From Symsagittifera roscoffensis (Eukaryota > Xenacoelomorpha > Acoela > Convolutidae), in the NCBI RefSeq assembly GCF_963678635.1, contig NC_087063.1, positions 55,581,504-55,645,503 of the forward strand: a stretch of DNA of 64,000 nucleotides. Direction: 5' to 3'. The notes under the pieces are model-generated. The model searched no databases, was not told where the DNA came from, and worked only from the letters and a program-made list of their open reading frames with translations. A program made the position numbers and the translations under genes. Of the stretch, positions 45,535-56,378 are shown one piece after another (position 1 is the first letter of the stretch; each line of letters begins with the position of its first letter).

Positions 45535-46095
45535 TTGGTAGTGGCAACACCCCCGAGTGAAGAAATAAGGTCTGGGCAAAGGAAACGGGAGACAGAAGAG
45601 GCGTGTCCCTCGGCGGATGCGGTTTCAGAGAAGAATCTAAAGGAGACGGCTCCCATGATTCTAGCGCGAGGGACGACGGCGGCCTACAAGGGCGGCTCGG
45701 CAGCCAGGAAGTTAACAGAGGTGATGGTCGAGGTGGAGGCCTCAACGACTCCAGGCAATGAAGAGGACTTCAAACCTCAGAAGGCGAAAGCGAAGAGGGG
45801 CTCCACCAGTGGACAAAAGTGGGAAGTGGACATCCCGAAGGAGGGCCTTTCGACGCAACGCCAGGCCATTGGGAAGCAAGTGACGTGCGATCCTCTCGAG
45901 AGAAATGCGACACGAAACTCCGCTCGGCCTTGGTGGATAGCTCAGGAGACCACGAAAGAACTGGAGACTTGCCTGAAGAAGCTTGATCGCGGTTTGTCTC
46001 GTAAGCGGCGGCATTGGGCTACCCATCAGAAGGCCGAAGTTAATAAGCTAGAGTTGGGGAACCAGCTGGGCGGTCTTGGGAGAACCTGCTGCTAG
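45535..46095 (+). CDS. Unrecognised polar cargo protein segment
   Basis: A 186-codon frame, Lys/Glu/Thr-rich and largely disordered in appearance, with a charged C-terminal half (LETCLKKLDRGLSRKRRH). No domain recognised. It probably belonged to a longer protein with the next frames. Confidence 0.45.
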   Translation: MVVATPPSEEIRSGQRKRETEEACPSADAVSEKNLKETAPMILARGTTAAYKGGSAARKLTEVMVEVEASTTPGNEEDFKPQKAKAKRGSTSGQKWEVDIPKEGLSTQRQAIGKQVTCDPLERNATRNSARPWWIAQETTKELETCLKKLDRGLSRKRRHWATHQKAEVNKLELGNQLGGLGRTCC

Positions 46096-48740
46096 AGTAC
46101 TTTGAAGATGCGATAAGTGCACCCCCGTCGGCATTGCCATTAATGGCGAATCCTTTCTGTCAGAACGACAGGACAGTTGATGTTCACATGGAGATTTGCG
46201 GGAGTGGCGTTAGAGGCATTGACCTCGCACGACAAACTTAAACTGGGCGACAAGGGTCTGCGGGTATATCAATTGCTGGTGCAACATATTGTTCGAGACA
46301 ACTCGATATTGATCCTAGCGAGGAGAAAAGATGCCACTTGTTTCTTGAGGTGAATCATGTCAGTCATAACCAACACTACTGTTCAAATGTGCCATCAAAA
46401 AGCGATGGGAAGTAAAACTATGGGAAGGAGAGTCTCCACTGTTATCCTGAACGTGTATCAGAGTACTGGAATCGAAAAAGAAGAGAGCTCAAGGCAGTCT
46501 AGAGAGCCGTGGGAAGCTTGATGAAATACAAAGGTTCTCCAACAAGAAACTCGAGGAGAGGCATGACGTGCATCGTAATTTAGCCCGAGCAGAGGACTAT
46601 TCGAAGCCCACAAAACGGGGAGAGTATCAATGTGTCTGGAGTAATGGGAATAGCTTATAACCCTTTCTTGGATTCGGAGGCCTATATGAATTTGAGGTGG
46701 CGGAATTGTTAAAGTTCTTGACGGAGAAAACCTTTGAGATTGACCAGACGGAAAGGGAAAGGCCAAGCCTAGGTCTGTTACTTGAGAAGATGCCAGAGGT
46801 GATCAGCGTGCCGCGCTCGAACAAGAGAGTGGAACTAAAGATGGGAAATGGAAACGACATGTTGATTACGAATTTGGGGACTGTTTGGAAGTTGCTGAGA
46901 CCTTCTTGGTGCCCACATCCCCCCGCGAGTTTGATTGAAGAAGTCACGGAGCAAGTGAGACTGTCACCAGCGAAGGATGGGACTTGGGGAATCTGAACGT
47001 GGTGCACAAACTAATCCTAACTCATCGAAAGGAATCGGAGGAAACAACGAGCAAGCTGGATAAGCTAGTGAAGAAGATGGAACCGGGTAGTTGTCTGGAC
47101 CTAGTGTGTGGAGGTGGAGAGCATTCTTGTGACGGACGATCCTGCGTCAGAATATAATCTTTTCAGAAGGAGTAACTAGCCACGTGGTTTGGTGACATCA
47201 CGGAGAAAGAAAAAAGTGAGGTGCAGATAGTGGCTGAATGCTATGCGAGCACCACTGTGAACATTGCGACGGTATTAGGATTCTTCTCGAGGATGTTCAG
47301 CTTGCAATCACTGGAGATGCCAGAATCCGAACACCAATTGGTGACGGCGTTGAGCGTGGAGTCATGGCTTGGAGTGTTACAAATTGTCCAGAAGCACAAC
47401 AGAGTATGGAAGTTTGGTCTTGAGGTGATGATGGGGTTTTCCCGTGAGTGAAGCCTCCAGTTGGCCAATGAATTCGAAACCTCTGGTGGGATCGGTAATG
47501 GCCAATCTGTGTGGAAACCACTACCCATTTTACATGGCGATGGTGGATGCATCCAGTCAAAGGGTTTTAATTGACAGAGCCTTCGCGATACCCAAGTAGG
47601 TACGCCTGGCTCGAATGTCGCACAAAGACTGTTGAAGAAGATTCTGGGAGCTGTGCCAGGGGATCAAAGAGAGAACTTGAATAAGATCTGGGGGAGGAAC
47701 TCTTGAGCTTAGAAAGCGAAACACGAGCGATTTCGAGAGACAAAACACGATCAGGAAAGCGATGAATAGTACCTCAGCCATGGAAGAAAATGACGAGACA
47801 CATTAAAAAATGATGGAGTTTGAACCTCTGTTGGAAGCTTCGGGAGAACGCCACCTCCGGAGTATCAAACTGACACGTGGGGAGTGCCCATGCCACTGCC
47901 TGGCACAGACAGTGTAGTATCAGGAGCATTCGAACATCTGCTTGATATGGGACGTGGAAGAGTTTCGGTCAGTCGGGTTACCCGACCATCAGCAGAAGGC
48001 CACCCTTTTCGTGGTGAGCTCGATGCTGGCAGTGCGGTGGATCGAGGAAAACGTGACGAAATATCGAGAGTCGACGGCACCAACAGCGGAATCAATACAT
48101 GCCATTGATTAAAACCGGAGCATTGAGTTGTTTAAGACTGCGTGCAAAGTTTTCTCTATACCCATGGGGGTGAGGCACGTATGGAGTCACATAAGATTCT
48201 TCCCATGGTTTCGAGCGACGGGCGACTTTGACGTCTTGGTTGTACACGGTGACGAAGGATCACAAAAAGAAGCATCAGAAAGAGTTTCGACAGTTCCTGG
48301 CCGAGATAGTGCCGAAGCTTTCAAGAGACTCTTGCTAACCCATCGCAATGCGATAACCACGGGTTGGAAAAGAGTTGGTAGAAAGTCTCGAGATAACACC
48401 AAAGTGAGGGAATCGATATTGTAGGAGGACTTGGCGAAGAACGTGAGCCTGAGTATGCACAGTTCCTTTTGCTTGAATGGGAAATCTAAAGTGAAGGATG
48501 TGCCGAATCAGGTGAAAAGGCTATAAGAGCAAAGGGAGTGGATGCGGGCCTATGAACAGCTGAAGGCATGGGAAGAGATCGTAATCAGTTCCGATGACGA
48601 AGAAGAACTGGTAAGGCAGATTATGATGTCGAGTGTGTCAGGACCCAGTACTTCGAAGACAAGGGGCACGATTTGAAGAGGGTGTCCAGTGATTGGTTCT
48701 TGAGTCGTGAGCGAGGGAAAGAAAAAGGGGCTTGAGTGTG
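46096..48740 (+). pseudogene. Unrecognised 3-prime cargo region, fragmented frames
   Basis: Open stretches at 46697-46996 (FLTEKTFEIDQTERERPSL, then an ITNLGTVWKLLRPSW phrase), 47221-47451, 47884-48108 and 48128-48424. Between them the reading frame changes often. Base composition and codon-like texture match the upstream cargo frames, so this looks like the decayed 3-prime half of a long protein, not noncoding sequence. Around 48250-48300 the sequence reads VTKDHKKKHQKEF in one frame. No known domain was recognised. Confidence 0.4.
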
Positions 48741-49061
48741 GCCTCAGATGAAATCTGAGGGCACGGAAAAGACATTTGAAAAAAAAATTATTGCATGGCA
48801 GTTTTCTGAATGAGTAAAACAAAAGAAATTTTAGCTTACAAAGCGGAAATTCAGGGTGCAGGTGTATGCAGATTTTGATGGCTTTTTAACGATAATGTGA
48901 CAATTTTGAATAGTTGTGAATTTTGGTGTGTAGATAAAGTTAAATCTGCTGCAAAATTTTGTAAATGACCACTGGCACTTCATCTTGAGACGCACTAAAC
49001 TTTCTGGGGTCTCACTAACAGACGACGACACGCGATGAGGACATCTTGAGTCCCGGGAGTA
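48741..49061. other. AT-rich spacer before the right LTR
   Basis: Noncoding in appearance. No clear polypurine tract is visible directly before the LTR start at 49062; a purine-rich run (agcgagggaaagaaaaagggg) lies much earlier, near 48710-48730. Confidence 0.45.
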
Positions 49062-49929
49062 TGTGCCAGTCGGTCATATTTAGAAGTTTGACCTTGAGAA
49101 AACGTTTAGTCTTGATTTTAAGGTGAAATGCAATTTCTCAAAAACTCAAATTGAGCATGTCATGCTCAGGTTTCCCGCGACAGCTGCAAATACCAGAAAA
49201 AGAAGATCAGAAGATTCGAACTACAATCGCGGAAAAGTAATCAAAAATAGCAGCGGGAAATTGCTATTCGCAATTTCCAATACATAATTCGAACGAGATT
49301 AGAGCTGTTTTATCCTTGGCAGAAGACGGAAAGGGATCGCGAGTGGAGGAGAAGTGAATTAGAGTGGACCAGAGTGAACCTTCGGTGGAAAGGTGGACAG
49401 CTGAAGCTGCCCAATGTTCCAGATCAAAAACTTGTTTCTCGAGTTTGCTTATTTCAAACTTCTCGAGTTAAACTTAAATACCCAATCAGTTTTAGAGTTG
49501 CTTTATAGTTTAGTTAGTCGATTCTAGAGGTCGTGTCGGTATGTGAGTACCTAATTTTATTTTCTTGAGTGTGTTTTATGTTGTTATGTTGAGTTAGTGA
49601 GAGTTTTTAGGTTGATCCATCTGAAAAGGATCAAAGGTCCACTGTCTAACAAAAAGAAACTATACATAAGGTTTCGACCCTGTTTTTAACGGCGTTCGCT
49701 TGTTTTAGGTACTTTGAGACCTGAGTATTGGGAGGTTCTTTTTTTCTAGAGTGGGGGTATTTGGGTAGTGGCCTTTAAGCTGTAACGCGGGTTTTAATCT
49801 CATGTCGCAAGTGAACCGAAATTGCTCCGTTCGCTTGAGGTAGAAACACACAAGAGATACTGCATCTGACTCTTGTGCCAATGGTTATAGGGACTTTCTA
49901 TAACATCATATGCGACTTAAGATGTTACA
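49062..49929 (+). repeat. Right LTR
   Basis: Starts TGTGCCAGTCGGTCAT and ends TGTTACA, matching 19379-20144 with insertions (near 49230, 49600 and 49800-49890). The amount of difference between the LTRs, by eye well over a few percent, suggests an old insertion or LTRs from two different insertions. Confidence 0.85.
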
Positions 49930-51421
49930 CTCATTATGTCCTGAAACCAGGAACTTGTTGGTGTAAGGGCAATGATTAAACAACACTTGATCATTGTCGG
50001 AAAAATCGTTCTCGCATATCCAAAACATCGTAGCATCTTTCCGTTCCTGGTCTGTTATACCGGTGAAAGTGTAATACTTTCTTTTTCTACGTAAATTTGT
50101 CTCGCTAACGGTTCAAGGGAGCTAATTAGCCCTTCCATTACATTCAATCCTCTTTTAAGCTCAAATTTTAACAGGTCCTTTTTCCCAAATTCGATTACTG
50201 CTGAGGCGTAGCCGCACGGTAGATGGATTTCATTTGTTCGTGTTCTAGATTTTTGCCGATCAGAATGCAGTCCGTATACTGGTAAGAGCAGTGACTCCAA
50301 ATCCAAGTAGATTAATGTGCGCACGTACCAACGCGCTGTTAAGTTTATGAATTTGTGGTCATCTTTTCCCGGCATACGCATTGTTATGACTACATCTTTG
50401 TCTTGGTGGCACAGTTTTTTATGTCTTCTCGAATAAAGAGCAGGTGTGAAAACATTTGCGGCAAATCTCAGATTGGAATTGTTGCACTTTGTACCGCACG
50501 TACTCGAACAGTTTCTGAAGATCACTTATCAACACAAAGTGATATTTTGATCCATCTGTCAGCAGCAACAAGTCCACATTCAGGCTAGTAGTGAAACTAC
50601 TCGACACTCTTATGCGCATCAATTGGCCATCGTTGAACCTGAACAGAAAAAAAAAACGTGAAAATCTAGGTTTGGCGTGAAATATAAAGGGGTTTGAATA
50701 GGTGAAGATTATCAGTGAGGGATTAATAAAATTTTTAAAAAGCAAGTAGGATTTGTTTGCCGAAAGACGTTGTTTTGACAATTGTTCAGCGTTTCAAACC
50801 TGTCCATATCTATCACATCTATTGGCATTCGTTTTCCCCATTGATTTTCATTGTTCCTTCTTTGTCGAGATCATGGGTTAAATTTTTCTTTTTCTCAAGC
50901 CACCATCTAAATGTGGGTTAGAGGGCCGGCGGATTCACGTTGTGATATGCTGCGACAAAGTAGTATAGAAAGCAGCGGTCAAATTTTCTAGTGTTGATGT
51001 TGGTGAGTGCATCAGGTGGCTCGAGGTAGGATCCTGCTATTATTGGTGAGAAGGCCGCGAAACTGATATGCAGTTTTTCAATTCGATCGATGATCCATCC
51101 GCTACCATGAGAGGACAACAAAAAGACAGGAAAAGGCATGTTCCTTTCGAAGTTTTCAGTGTCCCCGTCTTGCACGTGGAAATTTTGATCATCCCTACTT
51201 CCACATGGAATTGCACTCTGTTCAGGCCCTCTTTGACCCTTTCCCTTATGAGAGCATCTACTTCCTCCTTGCTTTGCATCATGACTTGGAGCAATTCCCA
51301 TTTCTTTTTCATCAACTTTTAGATCATATCGACCATGGCTTCTCAAGTTCCTTTTAGAGCTCAGAATTTGTTGGCACTGCTTGCAAGGAAAAGGTGTTGC
51401 GATAGAAGTAGAGTTCGGCAT
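49930..51421 (-). pseudogene. Polinton DNA polymerase B, N-terminal half (broken)
   Basis: Starts at a Met at 51421 with a C2H2-like finger, PCKQCQQILSSKRNLRSHGR. A conserved block follows, read in two frames: SSHGSGWIIDRIEKL and INTRKFDRCFLY (about 51100-50950). Then, after a gap that may be an intron ending tttttttttctgttcag on this strand (about 50640), LLLLTDGSKYHFVLISDL and the CRKCFHTC finger (50580-50440), the exonuclease I motif YLDLESLLLPV (about 50290), HLPCGYASAV, and finally a Cys/His cluster with CENDFSDNDQV and GHNE just before the LTR. Frameshifts lie near 51250, 50430 and 50060. These are the N-terminal features of protein-primed Polinton PolB. It connects in order with 17578-19378. 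Confidence 0.82.
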
Positions 51422-52172
51422 TATTTGTTGAAGTTACTGGAGTATTTCAGGAAATTTTCCAAATTGAATTAAAACTGGTTATGGAGAAGCAAAAACGAGA
51501 AGTGACCAGGAAAAAAAAAACTAGGACTTTTTCGAGTAAGGACAAGTTGAAGCCATTAACGATAGTTATACTTCGCCGTGAACTTGACAATGAGTACTTT
51601 CTTTTCCAAAAATCAATGTAAAGAAAACCTCAAATTTTTTACGTTGTGAAAAAAATAAAAAGTATCATAAAATTCTAAGAAAAAGTTTCGTTTAAATTTT
51701 TTTTTTTAAAAAACCAGTAAATTTTATCTGAACTCGAGCACAGTTCTACTGGTCGTGTTCAAACTTTTATGAAAACATAATTTAAAAAGTTTTTACGTCA
51801 TTTTTACCGTATGTTTTTCAATCTCATTTTAAGTTCGAGTATATATGTGATATGTAAATTTCAGGAGCTATTTGATGCCTAATTAGGACACGCGTAGAAA
51901 TTAAAAAACACTTATAGCCCAATCATTCAGAGTAGACGCTTAAAAAGTTGTGAATTTTTAGAAAAATCTGATTTTTGTGTCAATAATTTAAAAAATTGGA
52001 AAAAAAAGTTTGTTTCCAAATCCATTGAAACTACCCTTAATCAATATTCCTTATATTTTTTTGAGCACGGTTAAAGGTCATATTCAATTTTTGAAAAAAA
52101 ACAAATTTTCTTTTCTTTACTTTTTGAACTAAAATTTACCTTTACATGTACCCACGGTCATGTTGAAACGAG
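51422..52172. other. AT-rich spacer upstream of PolB
   Basis: Runs of A and T dominate; no coding motif seen on either strand. It would hold the PolB promoter on the minus strand, but no convincing TATA element could be assigned. Confidence 0.5.
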
Positions 52173-52733
52173 TTAAAAATCAAATAAAAAAAAATTAAAT
52201 AATAAAATCTGTGGAATAATAACTGAAACAAAAGAAAGTTTTTTGCTTAAGTTATTAGAACTCGGGGCATAGCAAGCTGCATTTGGAGGTGTTTCTTGAA
52301 TGAGATCTGGGGTCATTAGATTAATTGTCTCCGCACTCTGTGCCGATGAAAACCGAGCATCCGAGTCGGAAGTTGATTGTCCTGGAGTTGAAACTGCTCC
52401 ACTAACAAATGACTCGATAGGCATTGTTGTCAGAATATCCCAATACGATTCGCGCTCTGCATAAACACGAATACATCTCCCATGAATTTCATACAACGGG
52501 ATTGACTTGCAGTCATACGCAGAGAGAATGTTTCTGGGAGACTGCTCGAGCGAGGTTTTGTGCTATCCTTAATAGCTCTCGTTAAAAGTGCAGCTCTAGT
52601 ACATTCTTTTTTGATTCTTTCGAAGTAGATCGGTATGATCAAGGAGATAGTTCGGTAGCAATATGTGACTTTTTGTGACTTTTCGTAATCCCTTCCTCGT
52701 TTTGATTGCCGTCGTTTTTTTTCGGAGAGCCAT
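52173..52733 (-). pseudogene. Unrecognised Polinton gene with stops
   Basis: From a Met at 52733 (MALRKKTTAIKTRKGLRK) one frame runs to about 52173 with three in-frame stops (52596 and two close by near 52575). Conserved-looking phrases are LEQSPRNIL, EIHGRCIRVYAERESYWDIL and FVSGAVSTPGQS. A second, 3-prime-truncated copy lies within 58719-59100. The start lies after a (GA)n tract on this strand. Function unknown; position between PolB and the protease suggests an element gene. Confidence 0.45.
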
Positions 52734-53396
52734 GTCATTGAACGGACTTATTCTAGATGGAGAAACTCTCTCTCTTTCTCTCTCTCTCATTGATGATGGA
52801 TGACTGCAATCGATTTTTTCGTGTATGTTTGTTAGATAATTGTTCTTTCTCGATCAGACATTGATTCTTTTTACAGAGGGCTAGTCATGACTTGAAGATG
52901 TTTTACGTTTTCTTAAAATAATATGACTGAATTACCGAGGTGAAATTGAGAGAAATAAAAGTAAGAAAATTTTAATATTGAGAATGAGATCAGGAAAGGG
53001 GTTGCATGGCTCATTTAGGTCAAAACTTTTAGTAATTAAAGCGAGGATATTATTCTTTAACGCATGACGGCTAAGGTCATGCATGTTAAGAGTGCATGTG
53101 AAAACCCGATGTTTTAGATTTATGTGATAGCTTTGTTATAGGGGCTATGGGCGAAAGCACTCAGGTTCAAGTTTTGTTTTTATCTTTTCGGACATTCTTT
53201 GTCACGCTGTTAAAGTTTCGTTACCATGATTCATAGCAGCCGCTAAGTTAACCGTCAAAGAAAAAAACAAAAAAACTTCTAGAGTATATCCGGGGGAAAA
53301 CAATTAAATATCCGTATAAATTTTGACTTTTTGTTTAAGATCTTATATTTTTTAACCTTATGCCTTGAGGCGCTTGTTCAGTTGTTACATAATTTT
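52358..53396. repeat. 1.04-kb direct repeat, copy 1
   Basis: Matches 58719-59772 in the same orientation with scattered changes; both include the 5-prime part of the unrecognised gene at 52733, a CT-rich microsatellite and about 600 bp of noncoding sequence ending gttgttacataatttt. The two copies bracket the protease, capsid and integrase genes. Confidence 0.88.
52766..52789. repeat. (CT)n microsatellite
   Basis: ctctctctttctctctctctc; the longer counterpart is at 59121-59163 in the second repeat copy. Confidence 0.9.
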
Positions 53397-53504
53397 GAGT
53401 GGGTCTTGTTGTATGAAAATTCATTCAAACACTTTCTTCGTGAATTTTATCGGGAGAAGGAATTCAGATTTTAATTTTTGTTTTTCTTTTGCTCCCTTTT
53501 AAAA

Positions 53505-53595
53505 AAAGTTACTACACCAGCGAGAGGCGCTCCCGAGGAGCGTAGCGAAAAGCAACGCCAAGTTAGCTATTGCCGCTAAGCCAATTGACCATGCC
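53505..53595 (-). repeat. tRNA-like SINE head (A box only)
   Basis: On the minus strand the sequence contains tggcttagcgg, a full match to the RNA polymerase III A box consensus TRGCNNARNNG, in a locally GC-rich patch within AT-rich DNA. A B box is not clear, so this is a degraded SINE or chance. Confidence 0.3.
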
Positions 53596-53869
53596 TTAAA
53601 AGGACTTGATCTGAAACTTTTTGCGCTTCTATTCAAATTGTTGAAAAAAAATCTGTTGTTGATAAGAATGAGTTAGCAAAAATGAAATTATAATTTTCAC
53701 AAAAACATCAATAAATTACCTAAGAACAACATATGTTTGACAAATCTTATCAAATCAAGATCATTAAGTTTGAAACCTATTGGAAATCTCTTCGTAATTA
53801 TAACATTAACAACATAAACACAAAATAGTCCGCATAACACTGAATTGGCTGATTGAACTGGTTTTGTCA

Positions 53870-54121
53870 TCAGTAGTTGGTTTTCTCATGAAATGTACGT
53901 CGGATATTCTTGTACACGAGGGGATAAACATATAATGTTTTACCTAGAGGATCTGCGAAGTTTATCTGCCCTCCAATTCGAACAAAAAGCAACCAGTGGG
54001 TTGCAGGTTGATCCGAGGGTGAAGCATTCATAATCATGAACGTATTATCGTTTTTCAATACTGAGGAGCCTCCAAAATCTGCCGAAAAACTCCACTTAAG
54101 CGATAACTCATATGCTTCCAA
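53870..54121 (-). pseudogene. Adenain-like cysteine protease (PRO), fragment
   Basis: An 83-codon frame with MIMNASPSDQPATHWLLF, containing the HW of the catalytic His, and INFADPLGKTLYVYP, containing the acidic residue of the catalytic site, as in the adenovirus-type maturation protease of Polintons. The N-terminal Phe-containing segment (FSADFGGSSV) fits too. The C-terminal third with the catalytic Cys is not present in frame; downstream (53400-53870) is AT-rich. In a live element it would cleave capsid proteins. It lies just downstream of the major capsid gene, on the same strand. Confidence 0.7.
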
Positions 54122-54158
54122 CGGTTAATAAATTCCATTAATTGAAACTTTTCTATGG

Positions 54159-55404
54159 CTAGCATAGTTCACAGGAAATTTTTTGATAATTTTTTCTATC
54201 TGAACGCACATAAACTGTTGATGCATGCTCTCCCATAATTAATAACTCGACGTTATTACCGAGACCTGCGTCAAATTTGAGCTCAACCAAAATAGTACAA
54301 TTGGTCAAGTCATGATTAATAAAATTGTGTATAGCCTCCTGGGTAGACGGGAGATCAAAAGCCATAATGTAATGATTATCATAATTAGCGAGACTGATTC
54401 CATGACTAGTGTTCAACACAAAATCAAGAGCTTGAAGAATTTTGTAAGAATTGGTTAGATTGTCTGTTGTTGAGATTGGAGTTCCGGCAATGGGTATACC
54501 GTTTCCGTACACAATGGTCTCATTCAAGCCAAACTTCTGGCAATGAAATAGATTTGTCCAGTTAGTACCCAAATATGCTTAGTTTATGCTCATTGCTACC
54601 ATCATTTTCGCACAGTTTCTTTTTTGAAAACATCCTCTTGTCGTCAACTTTAAACTCATGCAGTTGCAAGAAACGTTTTTTTGGCAATACTTCAATGTAA
54701 TTGTAAATGGCCGGGTTCTTCAACAATACTTTTTTTCTATGGTTGAGAGAACATAGTCAGTTACAGTCATCTTTCTGACATAGAGATTACCTTTGATTAT
54801 TTGAACCTTGTAGTGTTTAGCTCCATCTTCAGATATGACAACAAAATCGTTAGGAGAGCGGCTAACAGATAATGTTCATTTCACACCGCTAAGTAGGTGC
54901 TTGTCACACGACAAGAAGTCGCAAGCAATTTTAGCAAAAAGCTTTAGCTCGTTCGAGGCCGCAACGGAAACTTTACGCTACGCAAAATGCTCAGCTTTCG
55001 TTCAATTGACGCAGAAATCTGATGGATTTTCTTCATTATAATAACCTTAATCAGCCAACCACAAGCCAACCATAATTTCTGGGCATCAGTACCATATAAA
55101 AACTTGGTCTCAGAAAAACCCTTATGGTCAAAATTTGCATTGATAGTTGATCTTTTCTAACACGAAGGATTCTTAACCAAAAAAGGCGTACGTTTGTTAC
55201 ATGCGTTCGAAGCAAGTTTTCATTGCTTCGAACAATTCGTGCAATTATTTCCAAGCGATTACGTTGAAGATCGATGAAATATTTTCGGTCGCCGCAGTGT
55301 TTCAAACTCGAGCATAGGACCTTCAGGAGACTAGGAATGTCCAATTTTTTTGGTGATTGCTTTTCAAAAGTGACAAGCAAGGGAACTTTTTCAAAAAGGT
55401 CCAA
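54159..55404 (-). pseudogene. Polinton major capsid protein (double jelly-roll), broken
   Basis: The C-terminal part is an open 137-codon frame (54159-54572) with KFGLNETIVYGNGIPIAG, YDNHYIMAFDLPSTQEA and VELLIMGEHASTVYV, characteristic of the Polinton major capsid family. The middle (54572-55050) reads in one frame with a few stops: VVISEDGAKHYKVQI and LYVRKMTVTDYV. The N-terminal part (55051-55404) contains LDLFEKVP and YFIDLQRN. Total about 415 codons, near the usual length. At least one frameshift near 55060 and several stops make it non-functional. It would form the hexagonal capsomers of a virus-like particle. Confidence 0.75.
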
Positions 55405-55479
55405 CGAGCTGTGAGATGCTTCACTCGAGAATTCTCTGCGCTATTCGTTCTCTGGGATTGACGCATCTCGTTTTTCGTT

Positions 55480-55804
55480 TCATTGCCGTTGTTCTTGTTG
55501 AATGACTTTTTGAGATCTACTTTCTCCTCCTACTTGCTTTTTGAGTGTTATTCTAACGGTGCTTTTAAGTGCCTGCTTCGGGCTTTTTCTTTTTGTTGCA
55601 ACTTCTATCAGTTCTGGAGCAGCGTGAAGAAGTAGTTCTTTTCCTATCTTTTTTTGCTGCGGCTTTAACAAGTTTCTGAGCCAACGGAAGGGCCAATCCA
55701 ACTATTCCCAAGGCTGATGCACCGAAGTCACTGCCTCGTTGTCTGTTATGCCCCAAAAAATGTGGTAGATTTGCTTGGTTGTAATATGAATCGATATTGA
55801 TCAA
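55480..55804 (-). pseudogene. PX-type small basic core protein of Polintons, frameshifted
   Basis: Frame 55565-55804 opens with MINIDSYYNQANLPHFLG, then NRQRGSDFGASALGIVGLAL, the Gly-rich RQRG entry and hydrophobic segment typical of a small Polinton protein. After a frameshift near 55690 the C-terminus continues as KELLLHAAPELIEVATKR and ALKSTVRITLKKQ (55480-55701). The basic, Gly-rich make-up suggests a role in packing DNA or lining the capsid, by analogy with adenovirus core or minor proteins; this is inference. Confidence 0.6.
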
Positions 55805-55829
55805 CTGCTAAATTTTTGAAATTTCAAAA

Positions 55830-56360
55830 TCAAAACATTTTCCCCCCTCCAGCGAAAGGAACAATTCCTCCAAATTTTGTGCGCAAGTTTGCAGAAATAT
55901 TGGAAATAATCATGATCAAAAGCTTTTTAACGTACAAATTACTAAACACTTTACGATGATTCGGTTCAATTGTACATGCATAACCGTTTTTCACTCGACG
56001 AGTTGTATCAATGACTCGTAACAGGGGTGCTTTTGTGTCTCCGACTATTTGGTACTGAATTCTGTCCAGGTAAGCAAACATAAGCTGAGAACCAGGACAT
56101 ACATCAACGGGGTTGTCAGCTAAAAGATTTTGTGTAAGGAATGTGCTATGTTTCGTGATTCCTTGTTTGTAACTTATATGATAACCAGTTCCATCTCTGA
56201 CACCTCTGAATCCAAGTAGACTAGGATTTTGCGGGCTTGAAAATGTTATGTTTTTCCAATGAAAGATATTTATGTTTATGTTTATGAAAGCCATAATGAA
56301 AGATGTTTGGTTATGGGGTCTATAATGTAACCCGATTGCTCTAATTCTGTCTGTAGACAA
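55830..56360 (-). CDS. Polinton minor capsid (penton-type) protein, C-terminally short
   Basis: A 176-codon frame, the least damaged gene of the element. Phrases: LLGFRGVRDGTGYHISY, YLDRIQYQIVGDTKAPLLRV, FGGIVPFAGGGK. The pattern of a surface-strand DRIQYQIVGD motif, a Leu-Leu-Arg-Val strand and a final VPFxGG matches the minor capsid proteins that follow major capsid genes in Polintons. It stops at GGKMF where the family usually continues for about ten residues, so the extreme C-terminus is lost. The start at 56360 (MSTDRIRAIGLHYR) is within the domain, so the N-terminus may also be shortened. Confidence 0.65.
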   Translation of the reverse strand: MSTDRIRAIGLHYRPHNQTSFIMAFINININIFHWKNITFSSPQNPSLLGFRGVRDGTGYHISYKQGITKHSTFLTQNLLADNPVDVCPGSQLMFAYLDRIQYQIVGDTKAPLLRVIDTTRRVKNGYACTIEPNHRKVFSNLYVKKLLIMIISNISANLRTKFGGIVPFAGGGKMF

Positions 56361-56378
56361 ACCTGATCCAGTATTTAT

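Larger units (their letters stand above)
19379..49929 (+). mobile_element. Giant composite Ty3/gypsy LTR retrotransposon inserted in Polinton PolB
   Basis: Bounded by two related LTRs in the same orientation, with Gag, protease, RT, RNase H and integrase sequence all on the plus strand in the Ty3/gypsy order. At ~30.5 kb it is several times the usual 5-10 kb. The excess comes from repeated leader/gag pieces, a 5.2-kb tandem duplication of gag-pol, and more than 11 kb of coding sequence downstream of integrase. The element is visibly more GC-rich than its AT-rich surroundings. Its orientation is opposite to the Polinton genes. Expected target duplication is not evident: the flanks are ccactg on the left and ctcatt on the right, and roughly ten PolB codons seem missing at the site, suggesting a deletion or recombination between two insertions. 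Confidence 0.85.

Noticed and set aside
19379-49929. Clean target-site duplication for the LTR element
   Set aside because: The bases before TGTGCC (ccactg) and after TGTTACA (ctcatt) do not match, so no duplication is claimed.
53505-53595. Functional tRNA gene
   Set aside because: Only an A box is visible; no B box, cloverleaf or terminator T run in the expected places.
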